Assembly (NCBI RefSeq): GCF_013032505.1
Contig: NZ_WQCG01000003.1
Span: 558,001-622,000, forward strand
Length of the DNA: 64,000 nt
DNA from: Ruegeria atlantica
GTDB lineage: Bacteria > Pseudomonadota > Alphaproteobacteria > Rhodobacterales > Rhodobacteraceae
Direction of reading: 5' to 3'
Shown: positions 55,059 through 63,795 of the stretch, piece by piece
Layout of the letters: every line of letters starts with the position of its first letter
Position numbering within the stretch: the first letter of the stretch is position 1
Made by a program: the position numbers and the translations under genes
Notes under the pieces: generated by a model
Told to the model about the DNA's origin: nothing
Seen by the model: the letters and a program-made list of their open reading frames with translations, nothing else
The model's database searches: none

Positions 55059-56555
55059 TCAAGCCTTGTACTTGATCCACGTTGTTTTCAAGGCAGTATA
55101 TTTTTCAAGCGAGTGCAATGACAAATCGCGCCCAAAGCCTGACTGTTTCATTCCGCCAAATGGTGTCATTGCCGACAGCGCATCCACTGTATTCACCGAA
55201 ACGGTCCCTGCCATCAGCTTGTCAGACACCCGGCAGGCGCGGGAAAGGTTGTCGGTCCAGACCGACGCCGCCAGCCCATAGACGGAGTCATTGGCCATAG
55301 TCACAGCCTGATCCTCGGTATCAAACGGAATAACCGACAGAACAGGGCCGAAAATCTCGTCCCGCGCCAGCGGATTGTCGTGGGCCACGTCATCAAAGAT
55401 GGTCGGCTGGACAAAACAACCCTTGCCGTCGACGGTCACTCGATCGCCGCCCGTCACTAGATTGGCAGTCTTTTTACCATCTTCGACGAAACGCATGATG
55501 CCCTGCGTCTGCTTTTCGTCGACGATGGCGCCCATTTTTGAGGCCGGGTCAAGCGGATCGCCGGGTTGCATCGCTTGCGCGCGGACAATCAGTTTTTCGA
55601 CAAAAACGTCCTTGATCGAACGCTCAACATAAAGCCGCGAATTGGCCGAGCAGACCTCGCCCTGATTGAAGAAGATACCAAAGGCCGCCATGTCGGCTGC
55701 GGTGTCCAGATCCTCGCAATCGGCAAAGATAAGATTGGGGCTTTTGCCCCCGGTTTCCGGCCAGACCTGTTTCAAATTCGACTGGCCCGAATACTGCATG
55801 AACATCTTGCCTGTGGCAGTTGAGCCGGTGAAGGCCAGACAATCCACATCCATATGCTTGCCCAGCGCCTGACCCGCAGTTGCGCCAAAACCTGGAACCA
55901 CGTTGAAGACACCATCGGGAACACCGGCCTCGGCCGCTAATTCGGCCAGGCGCAGCGCCGACAGGGGCGATTGTTCAGCCGGTTTCAGCACCACCGAGTT
56001 GCCCGCCGCCAGCGCAGCCGCGGCTTTCCAGGTGGCCATGTCCAGTGGGAAGTTCCACGGCGTCACCGCACCAACTACGCCCAGTGGCACACGGCTCACC
56101 AACGCCAGATCGCCGGGACCGGTTGGGGCGACCTCGTCATAAATTTTGTCGATCGCCTCAGCGTACCACTGGAAGAAATGCGCTGACCCTGGCGCGTCTA
56201 TGGTGGCGGCGTCTGTCACTAGCTTGCCCATATCCAGACTGTCCAGCAGCGCCATTTCTTCGAGATTGTTGCGGATCAGATCGGCCAGTTTCAACATCAC
56301 CGCCTTGCGGTCGCCCGGTGCCATGCGTGACCAGCGACCATCCTCGAACGCGGCGCGGGCGGCGGTAACAGCGCGGTTCACATCCACTTCGTCGCATTCG
56401 GCAACCGGGGCCAGCACTGCTCCGGAGGCAGGGTTGATGCTGTCAAAAGTCTTGCCCGAGGCGGCATCAACAAATTTGCCATCAATGAACGCCTGTCCGC
56501 GAAAGGACAGACCGGCGGCGCGGCTTTTCCAGTCGTCGTGTGTATAGTCCAACAT
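55059..56555 (-). CDS. NAD(P)-dependent aldehyde dehydrogenase
   Basis: This 498-residue enzyme has the catalytic residues N168 (TPWNFP), E267 (VWPETGGKSP) and C302 (NQGEVCSANSR), plus the cofactor loop FTGSTATGK. It resembles the gamma-glutamyl-gamma-aminobutyraldehyde/aminoaldehyde dehydrogenase group. It probably oxidises the aldehyde made from an imported amine by the aminotransferase or flavoprotein of this locus. It lies between the DUF1028 and LysR genes in one operon. Confidence 0.92.
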   Translation of the reverse strand: MLDYTHDDWKSRAAGLSFRGQAFIDGKFVDAASGKTFDSINPASGAVLAPVAECDEVDVNRAVTAARAAFEDGRWSRMAPGDRKAVMLKLADLIRNNLEEMALLDSLDMGKLVTDAATIDAPGSAHFFQWYAEAIDKIYDEVAPTGPGDLALVSRVPLGVVGAVTPWNFPLDMATWKAAAALAAGNSVVLKPAEQSPLSALRLAELAAEAGVPDGVFNVVPGFGATAGQALGKHMDVDCLAFTGSTATGKMFMQYSGQSNLKQVWPETGGKSPNLIFADCEDLDTAADMAAFGIFFNQGEVCSANSRLYVERSIKDVFVEKLIVRAQAMQPGDPLDPASKMGAIVDEKQTQGIMRFVEDGKKTANLVTGGDRVTVDGKGCFVQPTIFDDVAHDNPLARDEIFGPVLSVIPFDTEDQAVTMANDSVYGLAASVWTDNLSRACRVSDKLMAGTVSVNTVDALSAMTPFGGMKQSGFGRDLSLHSLEKYTALKTTWIKYKA

Positions 56556-56570
56556 CCTGTATCTCCGTGA

Positions 56571-57245
56571 TTATTCGTCGCCAGGCACGCCGTAGGACGG
56601 TGCCTCGCGCGGATCGAGCGCGCGCTGGATATAGGCGTCGAGCTGCGGTTTATAGACGCCCCAGGCAGTTGCGATCGCTTCGATCGGGCAATCCTCGGTC
56701 CAGTCGCATCGCAGATCAGCCACAGGCCAGCTGACGGTGTCGACGATCTTAATGCCCGCGGAACGCACAGGGCCGGCCTCACCCCCCGCGGCTAATCCGG
56801 CACGCATGGCGGCGATCAGGCGGTCTCCGATGTGGCCTTTGGTTGACAGGAAGCCATCAACAATAGCCTGCGGGATTCGGTCATTGGCCAGAAGGTTGCC
56901 ACCCGAGGCAACGTTTTCGGCCTGCGCCTGCGTCCAGATACCAAGACTGTTGGGGCCGGAATGGATCGCAGTGCGTCCGGCGCTGTCCACGGCCAGAACC
57001 TGCCGGTATTCGATAAATTTCGCGCGGGCAGTCATTTCAGCAATGGCCTCGGGCGCGGTTTTTCCCTGTTCCATCAGATCCAGTGTCAGCGGGCCAAGAT
57101 TGGGGTCTGTCACGTTTTGAGAGGCAACGGCCCCAACCCCCGCGCGAGCAAATGAACAGCGGGCGGCCACAGCAGGTGAGGACGACGAAATCGCCAAGCC
57201 GAACATTCCGGTTTCAGCGCAGCGGGCAACCAGTGAAAAAGTCAT
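56571..57245 (-). CDS. DUF1028-family protein
   Basis: The start is the ATG at 57245 (MTFSLVARCAETG), with AGGAGA five bases upstream, giving 224 residues. The family hallmark runs MFGLAISSSSPAVAARC, then GVGAVASQNVTDP and LLANDRIPQAIVDGF. DUF1028 proteins resemble Ntn-type hydrolases and are often found beside RidA and M20 or aminotransferase genes, but their reaction is not established. Here it sits between RidA and aldehyde dehydrogenase in an amine operon. Confidence 0.87.
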   Translation of the reverse strand: MTFSLVARCAETGMFGLAISSSSPAVAARCSFARAGVGAVASQNVTDPNLGPLTLDLMEQGKTAPEAIAEMTARAKFIEYRQVLAVDSAGRTAIHSGPNSLGIWTQAQAENVASGGNLLANDRIPQAIVDGFLSTKGHIGDRLIAAMRAGLAAGGEAGPVRSAGIKIVDTVSWPVADLRCDWTEDCPIEAIATAWGVYKPQLDAYIQRALDPREAPSYGVPGDE

Positions 57246-57324
57246 TCGGATCTCCTGTAAATCAAGAGCCGGATCGCGCCTTGAGGGGGAAGAAAAGGAA
57301 GCGCGATCCGGCTCTGTCGATTGA

Positions 57325-57741
57325 TCAATCGGGAATGACAGCTGTGCCGTCGATTTCGACCAGCCATTCCGGGCGCGCCAGCGCCTGAACGACCAGGCCT
57401 GTCGAAACGGGATGAACACCTTTGATATACGAACCCATGGTCCGATACACGGCCTCGCGGTGACGCACATCGGTGATATAGACGACTACCTTGACCAGAT
57501 GCTCCATCGAACCGCCTGCCTCTTCGATCAACTGTTTGATGTTCTGCATCACCTTGTGGGTCTGCTCGACCGGATCGTGACTGTCGATATTGGCCGCATC
57601 GTCCAGATTTTGCGGGCACTGGCCGCGCAGGTAGACGGTCTTACCGCCCTGCGTGACTACGGCCTGACACAGATCGTTGTCGAGGTTCTGTTCGGGATAG
57701 GTTTCTTTGGTGTTGAATTTGCGAATGCGAGTATGCGCCAT
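57325..57741 (-). CDS. RidA-family protein
   Basis: This 138-residue protein has the RidA trimer fold, with active-site R123 (ALARPEWLVEIDG) and E129 near it, and the GQCPQN loop (residues 40-45). It is typical of the subfamily that hydrolyses reactive imines or enamines. In an operon with amine-oxidising enzymes it probably clears imine intermediates. Confidence 0.9.
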   Translation of the reverse strand: MAHTRIRKFNTKETYPEQNLDNDLCQAVVTQGGKTVYLRGQCPQNLDDAANIDSHDPVEQTHKVMQNIKQLIEEAGGSMEHLVKVVVYITDVRHREAVYRTMGSYIKGVHPVSTGLVVQALARPEWLVEIDGTAVIPD

Positions 57742-57758
57742 TTCGTTGTCCTGTTGTT

Positions 57759-59039
57759 TTATTCCGCAGCTGCGGGGGCGATGATGGCCGCCTCGCCTTC
57801 ATAGTTGGCATAGGCGCGTTGGATCGCGATCTGATCGGCGATGTATTTCGCGTCATGCCAGACGCCCCAGATAAAGGTCGATCCGCGGCGCGATTGCCAG
57901 GGCAGACCAAGGAAATAGATATCAGGCGCGATGGATACGCCACGCTGATGGATCGGCGCGCCTTTGGCGTCAAAAGCGTCGGCCTTGATCCAGCTGAAAT
58001 CCTGCCGGAAACCCGTCGCCCAGATGATCGTGTTGATGCCTTCCTTGGCGAAATCCACCAATGTGAGCGGATTGGTCAGGCTGTCAGGGTCGGCAAAGGT
58101 TTTGCGCGCCTCGGGCTCTTCCGGCAAGTCGATGCCCGTGCGTTCCACGTATGCGTCGGCCATGTCTAGCATCTCAAGGTAATTGGCGTCGCCCGCGGCT
58201 ACGTTTGCTTGCAAATCATTGGCGAAACTCAGCACGCCGTTTTCGAAGCTTTTGGTCATACCGGTGAGCGTCACTCCCTCATTCCCCAGGCGCCGGAAAT
58301 CCATCGTATGGCCGCCGTGAGCCCCGCTGACCGAGATGGTGACATGTTCGGTGCCAGGTTTCTGCGCGGCCATGTCCCACAGACCCAACACGCCCAGCCA
58401 CCAGACATTGTCACGGCTGCGATAGCGGCGCGGAGGTCGGTCATGCGGGCCAACCGACAGAAAGACCTTGCGGCCCGCCCGGTTCAGCTCATCTGCGATC
58501 TGCGCGCCGGACGAGCCCGCGCCCACAACCATAACGGCCCCTTCGGGCAGTTGTTCGGGGTTCTTGTAATAGAAGGAATGCAGCTGCTTGACGTCGACCG
58601 TTTCCGGCACGATCGGCGGAATCACCGGATGCTGGAATGCGCCTGTCGCGGCCACGATACGTTTGGCATGAATCTCACCGGCTGAGGTTTCGACCTTGAA
58701 ACCACCTTCACCCGGCAGACGCTCAGCCTTGAGTGCCTCAACCCCTTCGCGGATCGGGGCTTTGACCATTTCGGCGTATTCAACCAGATAATCGGCAACC
58801 CGATCCTTGGGCACGAACGCGTCAGGATCGTCGCCCTTGAACAGCAGGCTGGGAAACCGGTCATGCCAAGCCGGGCCATTGGCGACCAAAGCATCCCAAC
58901 GGCCGGTGCGCCAGGCCTCGGCGGTACGGTTCTTTTCCAGGATTATGTGCGGGACATCGTTGTTGCCCAGGTGCTCGCTCAGCGCGATGCCTGCCTGTCC
59001 GCCGCCAACAACCAGTGTATCCGTTTTCTCGATGGACAT
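57759..59039 (-). CDS. FAD/NAD(P)-binding monooxygenase-like flavoprotein (CzcO type)
   Basis: I start at the ATG at 59039 (MSIEKTDTLVVGG), giving 426 residues. The FAD motif is VVGGGQAGIALSEHL (about 9-23), and the NADPH motif is VVGAGSSGAQIADEL (about 168-182). Between them RTGRWDALVANGP is typical of the CzcO/FMO-like group. Such proteins oxygenate amines, sulfides or ketones. It heads the operon with RidA, DUF1028, aldehyde dehydrogenase and LysR; a LysR-type box lies about 245 bases upstream. N-oxygenation of an imported amine is plausible but unproved. Confidence 0.85.
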   Translation of the reverse strand: MSIEKTDTLVVGGGQAGIALSEHLGNNDVPHIILEKNRTAEAWRTGRWDALVANGPAWHDRFPSLLFKGDDPDAFVPKDRVADYLVEYAEMVKAPIREGVEALKAERLPGEGGFKVETSAGEIHAKRIVAATGAFQHPVIPPIVPETVDVKQLHSFYYKNPEQLPEGAVMVVGAGSSGAQIADELNRAGRKVFLSVGPHDRPPRRYRSRDNVWWLGVLGLWDMAAQKPGTEHVTISVSGAHGGHTMDFRRLGNEGVTLTGMTKSFENGVLSFANDLQANVAAGDANYLEMLDMADAYVERTGIDLPEEPEARKTFADPDSLTNPLTLVDFAKEGINTIIWATGFRQDFSWIKADAFDAKGAPIHQRGVSIAPDIYFLGLPWQSRRGSTFIWGVWHDAKYIADQIAIQRAYANYEGEAAIIAPAAAE

Positions 59040-59282
59040 GTGTCGGTTCCCTATTTTTGCATCTTTCATTGACCAGAGCGGGTCGTTGCAATCGCGCATA
59101 CCCTGCTGGCTCCAGTGCCGCAGTTACCGACTGTCTTTTCCGTTCCAGATGCGGACATCTGAGAGGACCAGAGCCACCCGAACGACCTGACGTTCTGCAC
59201 TGTTCAAGCAATTTTTGCGCGTTTCATCGACAAGGTTTCACAAGTTCGACAGGGGCGAAATTATTGTCTGGCTATCTCTTAA

Positions 59283-59297
59283 TTAGGCTTTGGCTAA
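59283..59297. promoter_or_regulatory. LysR-type box upstream of the monooxygenase operon
   Basis: TTAGGCTTTGGCTAA fits TTAG-N7-CTAA. It lies between the LuxR stop and the monooxygenase start, on the promoter side of the latter. Confidence 0.62.
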
Positions 59298-59308
59298 CCT
59301 GACGGAAA

Positions 59309-60121
59309 TTATCTTGTTTTTCCGGCCATTTGCCTGCTTTCCGACAGGTATGGCGCAAGCAGGTAGTACAATTCGCCTTGGGATGAGATCCCGCATTTTC
59401 GGTAGAGCTGCTTGCGTAGGACCTTGACGGTCTGGGAGCTGATGCCAAGCGTAAGGCCGATGGAAATCGACGAATGCCCCTGCAGGATCAACAAAGCCAC
59501 CTCGGCCTGTCTTGGGCTAAGGTTGATGTCTTGTTCGGCGGACACGCGATGGCGCAATTGATCGACGACATCGCCCGGCTCATCCTCGTGTGGCGGTCTG
59601 ATGCCGGACCAGTTCTGCCTGACCAGCGCATTGACCACCGGGGCAACCTGTGTGGCCACGTTGTGATCCCTAATCGAGAATCGCGAAGCGGTGGTGGCAT
59701 CCCTGCCGATACAGACCGTGATCGAAGCGCCCTGCGCGAGGCCTGAAAAGAAAGCAAGCTCATCCGTCAGGGTTGTATTGGCGTAATAGGATTTGAAGTA
59801 TTCGTTGCGCTGGAACTGGTCAGGGGCCACGTCGGTCAAACGATACAGTCCATCCGCCGCGCCTTTTTGATGCAGACTAAAAAAAGGGTCCAGCAGATAA
59901 GCCCCTTTGACATAGTGGCTATCTATACGTTCGAAAACGCGACTGTCTCGGGCACGAGTCGCCAGAACCTGCGGGTTGCCATTCTGAAAAAAGGCGATGA
60001 TCGCGAAATTGTCGAAAGAACATGTCGCATTCAGCCATTGGTGCAGCGCATCGCTGAAACGTTCCGATCCGGTGGCCAGAATGGCATCCGACAACAAGTC
60101 TGGTGCTGGAATTGGTGACAT
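59309..60121 (-). CDS. LuxR-type (GerE-domain) transcriptional regulator
   Basis: This 270-residue protein has a C-terminal LuxR helix-turn-helix at about 195-255 (LSPRQAEVALLILQGHSSIS; LGISSQTVKVLRKQLYRKCG). The N-terminal 180 residues do not show the clear acyl-homoserine-lactone domain residues that I would expect, so the signal is unknown. It is divergent from the aminotransferase gene. The 16-bp palindrome between them fits a LuxR-type operator. Confidence 0.88.
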   Translation of the reverse strand: MSPIPAPDLLSDAILATGSERFSDALHQWLNATCSFDNFAIIAFFQNGNPQVLATRARDSRVFERIDSHYVKGAYLLDPFFSLHQKGAADGLYRLTDVAPDQFQRNEYFKSYYANTTLTDELAFFSGLAQGASITVCIGRDATTASRFSIRDHNVATQVAPVVNALVRQNWSGIRPPHEDEPGDVVDQLRHRVSAEQDINLSPRQAEVALLILQGHSSISIGLTLGISSQTVKVLRKQLYRKCGISSQGELYYLLAPYLSESRQMAGKTR

Positions 60122-60137
60122 CTTCAGGTACCCCTTT

Positions 60138-60153
60138 GGGGGTATATACCCCC
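60138..60153. promoter_or_regulatory. Perfect palindrome, likely LuxR operator
   Basis: GGGGGTATATACCCCC is a perfect 16-bp palindrome, extended by TTT/AAA flanks, only 16 bases from the LuxR start and 114 from the aminotransferase. Its symmetry and place suggest autoregulation and control of the aminotransferase/flavoprotein pair. Confidence 0.65.
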
Positions 60154-60267
60154 TAAAGTGAGCAAAGTAGTATTTTTGTTGAAATTAAGTGGTATGCCTT
60201 TGCGATTTCACCCCCGTCGAGCCATGCCGAAATCGCGAGTTTACATCGAAAACCAGAGGGATTGAGC

Positions 60268-61620
60268 ATGGCCAAAGATACGCTCGACATTCTTGCGCAG
60301 GACGATCACTTGATTCAGTCGTTCGCCGATCTGAACGCGTTGAAGCAGCAAGGCGCGCGCACCGTGATTTCACGCGCGAAGGGTGCTTATGTCTATGACA
60401 GTGACGGAGCCGAATTGATCGACGGGATCGGGGGTCTGTGGTGCGTCAATATCGGCCACGGCAATGCCGAGATGATAAACGCGATCACCGATCAGCTGAA
60501 AACGCTGGACTACTACTCGACCTTTTACAACTTTACCCATCCCTCCGCAGCAGCCCTGGCTGAGAAGGTCGCGCAGCTGGCACCGGGGCATCTGAACGCC
60601 GTGTATTTTGCCAATTCCGGCTCAGTCGCCAATGACAGTGCCATTCGAATGCTACACCACTACAATATCCGCAAAGGCAAATCTGAAAAGAAAATGGTTT
60701 TGTCGCGGCACGGGGCCTATCACGGCTCGACCCACCTTGCCATGGCGATGACGACACCCGGCTATTCCGAAGGTTGGCACGCAGCCAACGATCTGGTGCG
60801 ACACCTGCGCTCGCCGCACTATTGGCGCGAAGGTGGCGAGATGACTGAGGCCGAGTTCCTGGACGCCCTGATCGACGATTTGATCGAAAGCATCGAACGG
60901 ATCGGCGCGGAAAACATCTGTGCCTTTATCGCCGAGCCCATTCAGGGCGCAGGCGGCGTGGTCACGGCGCCCGAAGGATACCACAAACGCGCCTGGGAGG
61001 TCTGCAAAGCAAACGATATCAAATACGTCGCCGATGAAGTCGTCACCGCCTTTGGCCGACTTGGACATTTCTTTGCCTCGGAAGACGTATTTGGCATGGT
61101 GCCCGACATCATCACAACCGCCAAGGGTCTGACATCTGGCTATCAGCCGCTGTCGGCGACCATTGTCTCGGACGATATTCACGACGTGATCTCGGGGCCG
61201 GACAGCATGTTCTTACATGGCATGACCTATTCGGGCCACCCTGCCGCCGCGGCTGCGGGCCTGACCAACATTGCCATCATGGAGCGTGAGGGCATTCCCG
61301 AGAGGGTTCGCACAACCGGCAAGCGGTTCGAAAACAACCTGCGCGGCCTGACCGACATCGAGCTTGTCGGCGAGGTGCGCGGCAGCCATTTCATGATCGG
61401 GATCGAGTTTGTCAAAGACCGCGACACCAAAGAAAGCTATCCGGAAGATGCCCAAGTTGGGTTAACGGTGGCCCGCGCCTGTCAAAAACGCGGCCTGATC
61501 GCGCGGCCCCTGGGCAATGTGCTGATCCTGTCCCCAACCCTGATTATGGACGAGCCCATGATCGACCGCATCGAAGATATCCTGCGCGACGCCATCACCG
61601 AAGTCGCCGCCGGTTTGTAA
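60268..61620 (+). CDS. Class III pyridoxal-phosphate aminotransferase
   Basis: The start is the ATG at 60268, with AGAGGG upstream; 450 residues. PLP is held by K286 (TTAKGLTSGYQPL) and D256 (YVADEVVTAFGR), with the phosphate loop ANSGSVAND and stacking YHG at 151-153. The branch is the omega-amine:pyruvate/putrescine aminotransferase group. It would remove a terminal amino group to give an aldehyde for the aldehyde dehydrogenase. The flavoprotein gene follows after 61 bases in the same direction. Confidence 0.9.
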   Translation: MAKDTLDILAQDDHLIQSFADLNALKQQGARTVISRAKGAYVYDSDGAELIDGIGGLWCVNIGHGNAEMINAITDQLKTLDYYSTFYNFTHPSAAALAEKVAQLAPGHLNAVYFANSGSVANDSAIRMLHHYNIRKGKSEKKMVLSRHGAYHGSTHLAMAMTTPGYSEGWHAANDLVRHLRSPHYWREGGEMTEAEFLDALIDDLIESIERIGAENICAFIAEPIQGAGGVVTAPEGYHKRAWEVCKANDIKYVADEVVTAFGRLGHFFASEDVFGMVPDIITTAKGLTSGYQPLSATIVSDDIHDVISGPDSMFLHGMTYSGHPAAAAAGLTNIAIMEREGIPERVRTTGKRFENNLRGLTDIELVGEVRGSHFMIGIEFVKDRDTKESYPEDAQVGLTVARACQKRGLIARPLGNVLILSPTLIMDEPMIDRIEDILRDAITEVAAGL

Positions 61621-61681
61621 ACACCGCACTACCCGGGGTCCGAGGGACCCAAACATATCAGCCAGCCTGAAGGAGCCAGCT

Positions 61682-63751
61682 ATGCGCGACCCACGCTATG
61701 ACATTCTGTTTGAACCGATGCAGATCGGCCCTTTGACCGCAAAGAACCGCTTCTATCAGGTGCCCCATTGTAACGGCGGCGGATACCGCGATCCTTCTGC
61801 TGCTGCAGCGATGCGTGGGATCAAGGCTGAAGGCGGCTGGGGTGTGATTTTCACTGAACAGTGCGAGATGCACCACACCTCGGAAATCACCCCCTTCATC
61901 GAACTGCGCCTGTGGGAGGACAAGGATATCCCGCAACTGCGCAAGATGTCCGAGCGGATGAAGACGCATGGTGCACTGGCGGGTATCCAGCTGGCCTATT
62001 CCGGGATCAACGGGCCGAATTTGTATACCAAGGAGGTGCCACTGGCCCCCTCGGCTCTGCCCATCCGCACCTTTACCAATGACCCGGTACAGGCACGCGC
62101 GCTGGACAAGCAGGACATCAAAGACCTACGCAGATGGTTCGTGAACGCCGCAAAACGTTCGAAAAATGCAGGTTTTGACCTGATCTGCTTGTATGGCGCG
62201 CATGGGTTTGGCATCTTCCAGCACTTCCTCAGCCGCGCTACTAACCAGCGCAGCGACGAATACGGTGGATCCTTGGAAAATCGCGCCCGATTCAGCCAGG
62301 AGGTCATCGCCGAAATGCGCGACGCGGTGGGCGACACGATGGCGATTACGCTGCGGGTCTCCCTGGATGAAACCATTGGAGAACTCGGTTTCTCGAACGC
62401 CGAGGTGCGTGACTATATCGAGATGAACAAAGACCTGCCCGACCTGTGGGATCTAGCGCAGGGGACATGGGAAGATTGCTCCGGCCCCTCACGGTTCAAA
62501 GAAGAGGCCGCGCAGGAAGAGCTGGTGCGTGGCATTCATGAATTAACCGATAGACCCATCGTCGGCGTCGGACGATTCACGTCACCGGATGTGATGGCCA
62601 AAATGGTCAAGTCCGGCACGCTGGATTTCATAGGCTGCGCCCGCCCATCGATTGCCGACCCTTTCCTGCCAAAAAAAATCGAGGAAGGCCGGATCGAGGA
62701 CATCCGCGAATGTATCGGCTGCAATATCTGCATCACTGGCGACATGACCATGTCGATCAGCCGCTGCACTCAGAACCCAACATTCATGGAGGAATGGCGC
62801 AAGGGCTGGCATCCCGAAAAGATGAACGACAAAGGCGACAGCGACAACGTGTTAATCGTCGGCTCGGGCCCGGCGGGACTTGAGGCTGCATGGGCATTGT
62901 GCCGCCGGGGCTATGACGTAGCTGTAGCCGAGGCCCGCGACGTGATCGGCGGTCGCGTGGCCCGTGAACGCTTGCTGCCTGGCCTGTCGGCCTGGGGTCG
63001 CGTGGTTGATTACCGTGACTATCAACTAAGCCAGCGTCCGAACGTAGAAATATACCGTGAAAGCGAGCTGGATGCCGAGAGCATTCTGGAATTCGGGTTC
63101 GAAAACGTCTGTATCGCCACCGGTGCAACCTGGCGTCGCGACGGCGTTTCCCGTCAGCACGTCGTGCCGATGCCGATCGCAGAGGGGGCCAGGGTCTATA
63201 CCCCCGACGATCTGATGAATGGAACCATCCCCTCGGGACGCGTCGTGGTCTATGACGACGACCACTACTATATGGGGGGTGTGCTGGCCGAATTGTTAAG
63301 CAGGAACGATGCGCAGGTGACGCTGGTCACACCATCGGCTTATGTCAGCGACTGGACGAATAACACGCTTGAACAGATCGCTATCCACCCACGTTTGGTC
63401 GAGGCTGGTGTCGAGATCGTCCTGAACCAAGGCATTGCCGAAATCCATCCGGATCATGTGGTTTCGAACTGCGTCTACACGGACCGGACCTGGAAGATCG
63501 ACGCGGACGCGGTTGTGATGGTAGCGTCACGCCTGGAAAACAACGCCGTATTCAACGACCTGAAAGCGCGCGAAGCCGAATGGGCGGATGCTGGCATCAA
63601 GTCGGTTAAACTGATCGGCGACGCCAACGCGCCCGGCCCGATTGCCTGGGCCACTTATGCCGGCCACCGTTATGCGCGTGAACTTGATGGCAAGGATATC
63701 GGTGACGATTTACCCTTCCGCCGGGAAATAACGGAACTTGCGGTGGACTGA
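61682..63751 (+). CDS. Trimethylamine/dimethylamine dehydrogenase-family iron-sulfur flavoprotein
   Basis: This 689-residue protein has an N-terminal FMN TIM barrel, a [4Fe-4S] centre and C-terminal ADP/NAD-like domains. C30 in QVPHCNGGG matches the cysteine that covalently holds FMN in trimethylamine dehydrogenase. Y171 and H174 (LYGAHGF) match its active-site pair. The cluster cysteines are C344, C347, C350 and C362. Position 60 is glutamine (TEQC), where trimethylamine dehydrogenase has tyrosine and dimethylamine dehydrogenase has glutamine, as I recall. KAEGGW and GCARPSIADPFLP are nearly family-identical. Oxidative N-dealkylation or deamination of a secondary or primary amine is likely, with an ETF as electron acceptor. 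Confidence 0.88.
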   Translation: MRDPRYDILFEPMQIGPLTAKNRFYQVPHCNGGGYRDPSAAAAMRGIKAEGGWGVIFTEQCEMHHTSEITPFIELRLWEDKDIPQLRKMSERMKTHGALAGIQLAYSGINGPNLYTKEVPLAPSALPIRTFTNDPVQARALDKQDIKDLRRWFVNAAKRSKNAGFDLICLYGAHGFGIFQHFLSRATNQRSDEYGGSLENRARFSQEVIAEMRDAVGDTMAITLRVSLDETIGELGFSNAEVRDYIEMNKDLPDLWDLAQGTWEDCSGPSRFKEEAAQEELVRGIHELTDRPIVGVGRFTSPDVMAKMVKSGTLDFIGCARPSIADPFLPKKIEEGRIEDIRECIGCNICITGDMTMSISRCTQNPTFMEEWRKGWHPEKMNDKGDSDNVLIVGSGPAGLEAAWALCRRGYDVAVAEARDVIGGRVARERLLPGLSAWGRVVDYRDYQLSQRPNVEIYRESELDAESILEFGFENVCIATGATWRRDGVSRQHVVPMPIAEGARVYTPDDLMNGTIPSGRVVVYDDDHYYMGGVLAELLSRNDAQVTLVTPSAYVSDWTNNTLEQIAIHPRLVEAGVEIVLNQGIAEIHPDHVVSNCVYTDRTWKIDADAVVMVASRLENNAVFNDLKAREAEWADAGIKSVKLIGDANAPGPIAWATYAGHRYARELDGKDIGDDLPFRREITELAVD

Positions 63752-63769
63752 GGTCATTGACGGGCATTA

Positions 63770-63795
63770 GGCGGTATGGGCAGAACTCTACCGCC
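63770..63795 (+). terminator. Possible terminator after the flavoprotein gene
   Basis: GGCGGTA and TACCGCC pair around a 12-base loop, 19 bases after the stop, followed by TTATA. The loop is long and the U-run poor, so it is weak. No gene is recognised from 63752 to the window end. Confidence 0.4.
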
